A model generated the notes under the pieces. It ran no database searches. It saw nothing but the letters and a program-made list of their open reading frames with translations, and was not told the origin of the DNA. A stretch of DNA of 64,000 bases from Phycisphaerales bacterium (GTDB lineage: Bacteria > Planctomycetota > Phycisphaerae > Phycisphaerales > SM1A02). The DNA is taken from contig JAKVBX010000009.1 in NCBI GenBank assembly GCA_022446795.1, positions 65,142-129,141 of the forward strand. The letters run 5' to 3'. Shown piece by piece: positions 63,535-64,000 of the stretch (position 1 is the first letter of the stretch; each line of letters starts with the position of its first letter). Both the position numbers and the translations under genes were made by a program.

Positions 63535-64000
63535 CCCGTCCCCGTGGCGGCGTGTCTTCGCATCCCAGTGGTCGTCGCTTGGGTTCACCGCTGCGACGCG
63601 GGTAGGCCCGTGGTGTGGACCCATTCTTCTGAACCAGGAGGATGGTCCCGGTCGAGGTCCGCTGTTGATCCACCACCTCGCATCGCAGGGTCATCATGGC
63701 CGCCTCGGCCGCCACTACTTCCGCTCCCGCCCGCTCGCCCTTGATCGCCGCAACGATGCCCCCGACGCGGGCGAATGGAATGGTGAGTTCCAGGAGCACC
63801 GGCAGTGGCCCGACCGCCCGGGCCGTGACCAGGTCGAACGAGCCGCGGTGGGCACTGCCATGGGCCGCGGCTTCCTCCGCCCGTGATGACACGATCCGGA
63901 CATTGTCCAATCCCAACTGCTCGACAACCTCCTGCAGGAAGGCCGCCTTCTTGCCGGTCGCTTCCAGCAGGACGAATCGAGCGGATGGCGTCACGATCGC
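63524..64000 (-). CDS. rsmG: 16S rRNA (guanine527-N7)-methyltransferase, C-terminal part (cut by window edge)
   Basis: The frame enters from the right edge; 158 residues are visible. AIVTPSARFVLLEATGKKAA is the strand after motif I with the GKKAAFL signature of RsmG. VRIVSSRAEEAA, FDLVTARAVGPLPVLLE and the end TPRAYPRRSGEPKRRPLG, which is the usual RsmG C-terminus, follow. It methylates G527 of 16S rRNA. The SAM motif proper lies outside the window. The 3' end overlaps the helicase start by 11 nt. Confidence 0.9.

Noticed and set aside
63535-63624. 30-codon upstream extension of the DinG-family helicase
   Set aside because: It overlaps rsmG by about 100 nt and lacks homology; the start at 63534 fits the family N-terminus.

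Overview
The window looks like a piece of chromosome from a Planctomycetota bacterium, most likely of the class Phycisphaerae. The base composition is high GC (inferred from the strong G/C third positions and the many long antisense ORFs). Taxon-typical features include a PDZ/DUF6288-type secreted protein, a 60-residue double-CxxC zinc-ribbon protein, GYF_2 and DUF1844 proteins, and a Cys-rich 'GACC...GTC...LGG...C' module inside a giant pseudopilin. The taxonomic call is an inference from gene content. I saw no rRNA, phage, transposon or CRISPR. No gene-free stretch exceeds about 280 bases. Coding density is very high, with many 1-11 nt start/stop overlaps.

Layout: 1-3 kb holds the 5' part of a secreted FAD-oxidoreductase-type protein, a VOC-fold lipoprotein, a GYF_2 membrane protein and a sulfotransferase. 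3.1-7.4 kb is a tightly overlapping three-gene operon (GcvT-like aminomethyltransferase plus two PYROXD2-like flavoproteins). 7.5-11.6 kb has a secreted SASA-type esterase, a PDZ/DUF6288 protein and a cupin lipoprotein. An initiator tRNA-fMet with its own promoter and terminator lies at 11.7 kb. 11.9-22.4 kb carries a TPR-sulfotransferase, an overlapping hutF/argE-like pair, an S9 peptidase coupled to a BtpA-family protein, a threonine-to-glycine pair (SDR dehydrogenase and kbl), and an RlmN/Cfr-type radical SAM enzyme. 22.4-35.5 kb holds two related secreted proteins (one with an RGG-repeat tail), a YpdA-like reductase, YraN, a SurA-like lipoprotein foldase, DUF1844, hemW-FkbM-glycosyltransferase-like genes, an FHA protein, the zinc ribbon, purA and uppS.

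The centre of the window (35.6-56.4 kb, all minus strand) is a 21-kb type IV pilus / type II secretion-like locus. In transcription order it reads: a PilB/GspE ATPase, PilT, a second PilB/GspE ATPase, PilC/GspF, two G-like pseudopilins, then H-, I-, J- and K-like pseudopilins. All the pseudopilins are much longer than their classical counterparts, and the K-like protein reaches 2731 residues. No secretin, PilM/N/O or prepilin peptidase gene is present here. This is the best candidate in the window for an under-described system: a secretion or pilus machine whose minor-pseudopilin tip is built from giant subunits.

56.5-64 kb holds a stand-alone coaB, an NhaD-type antiporter, thiS-thiG ending in a strong UUCG-loop terminator, a phosphomannomutase/phosphoglucomutase, a DinG-family helicase and the 3' part of rsmG.
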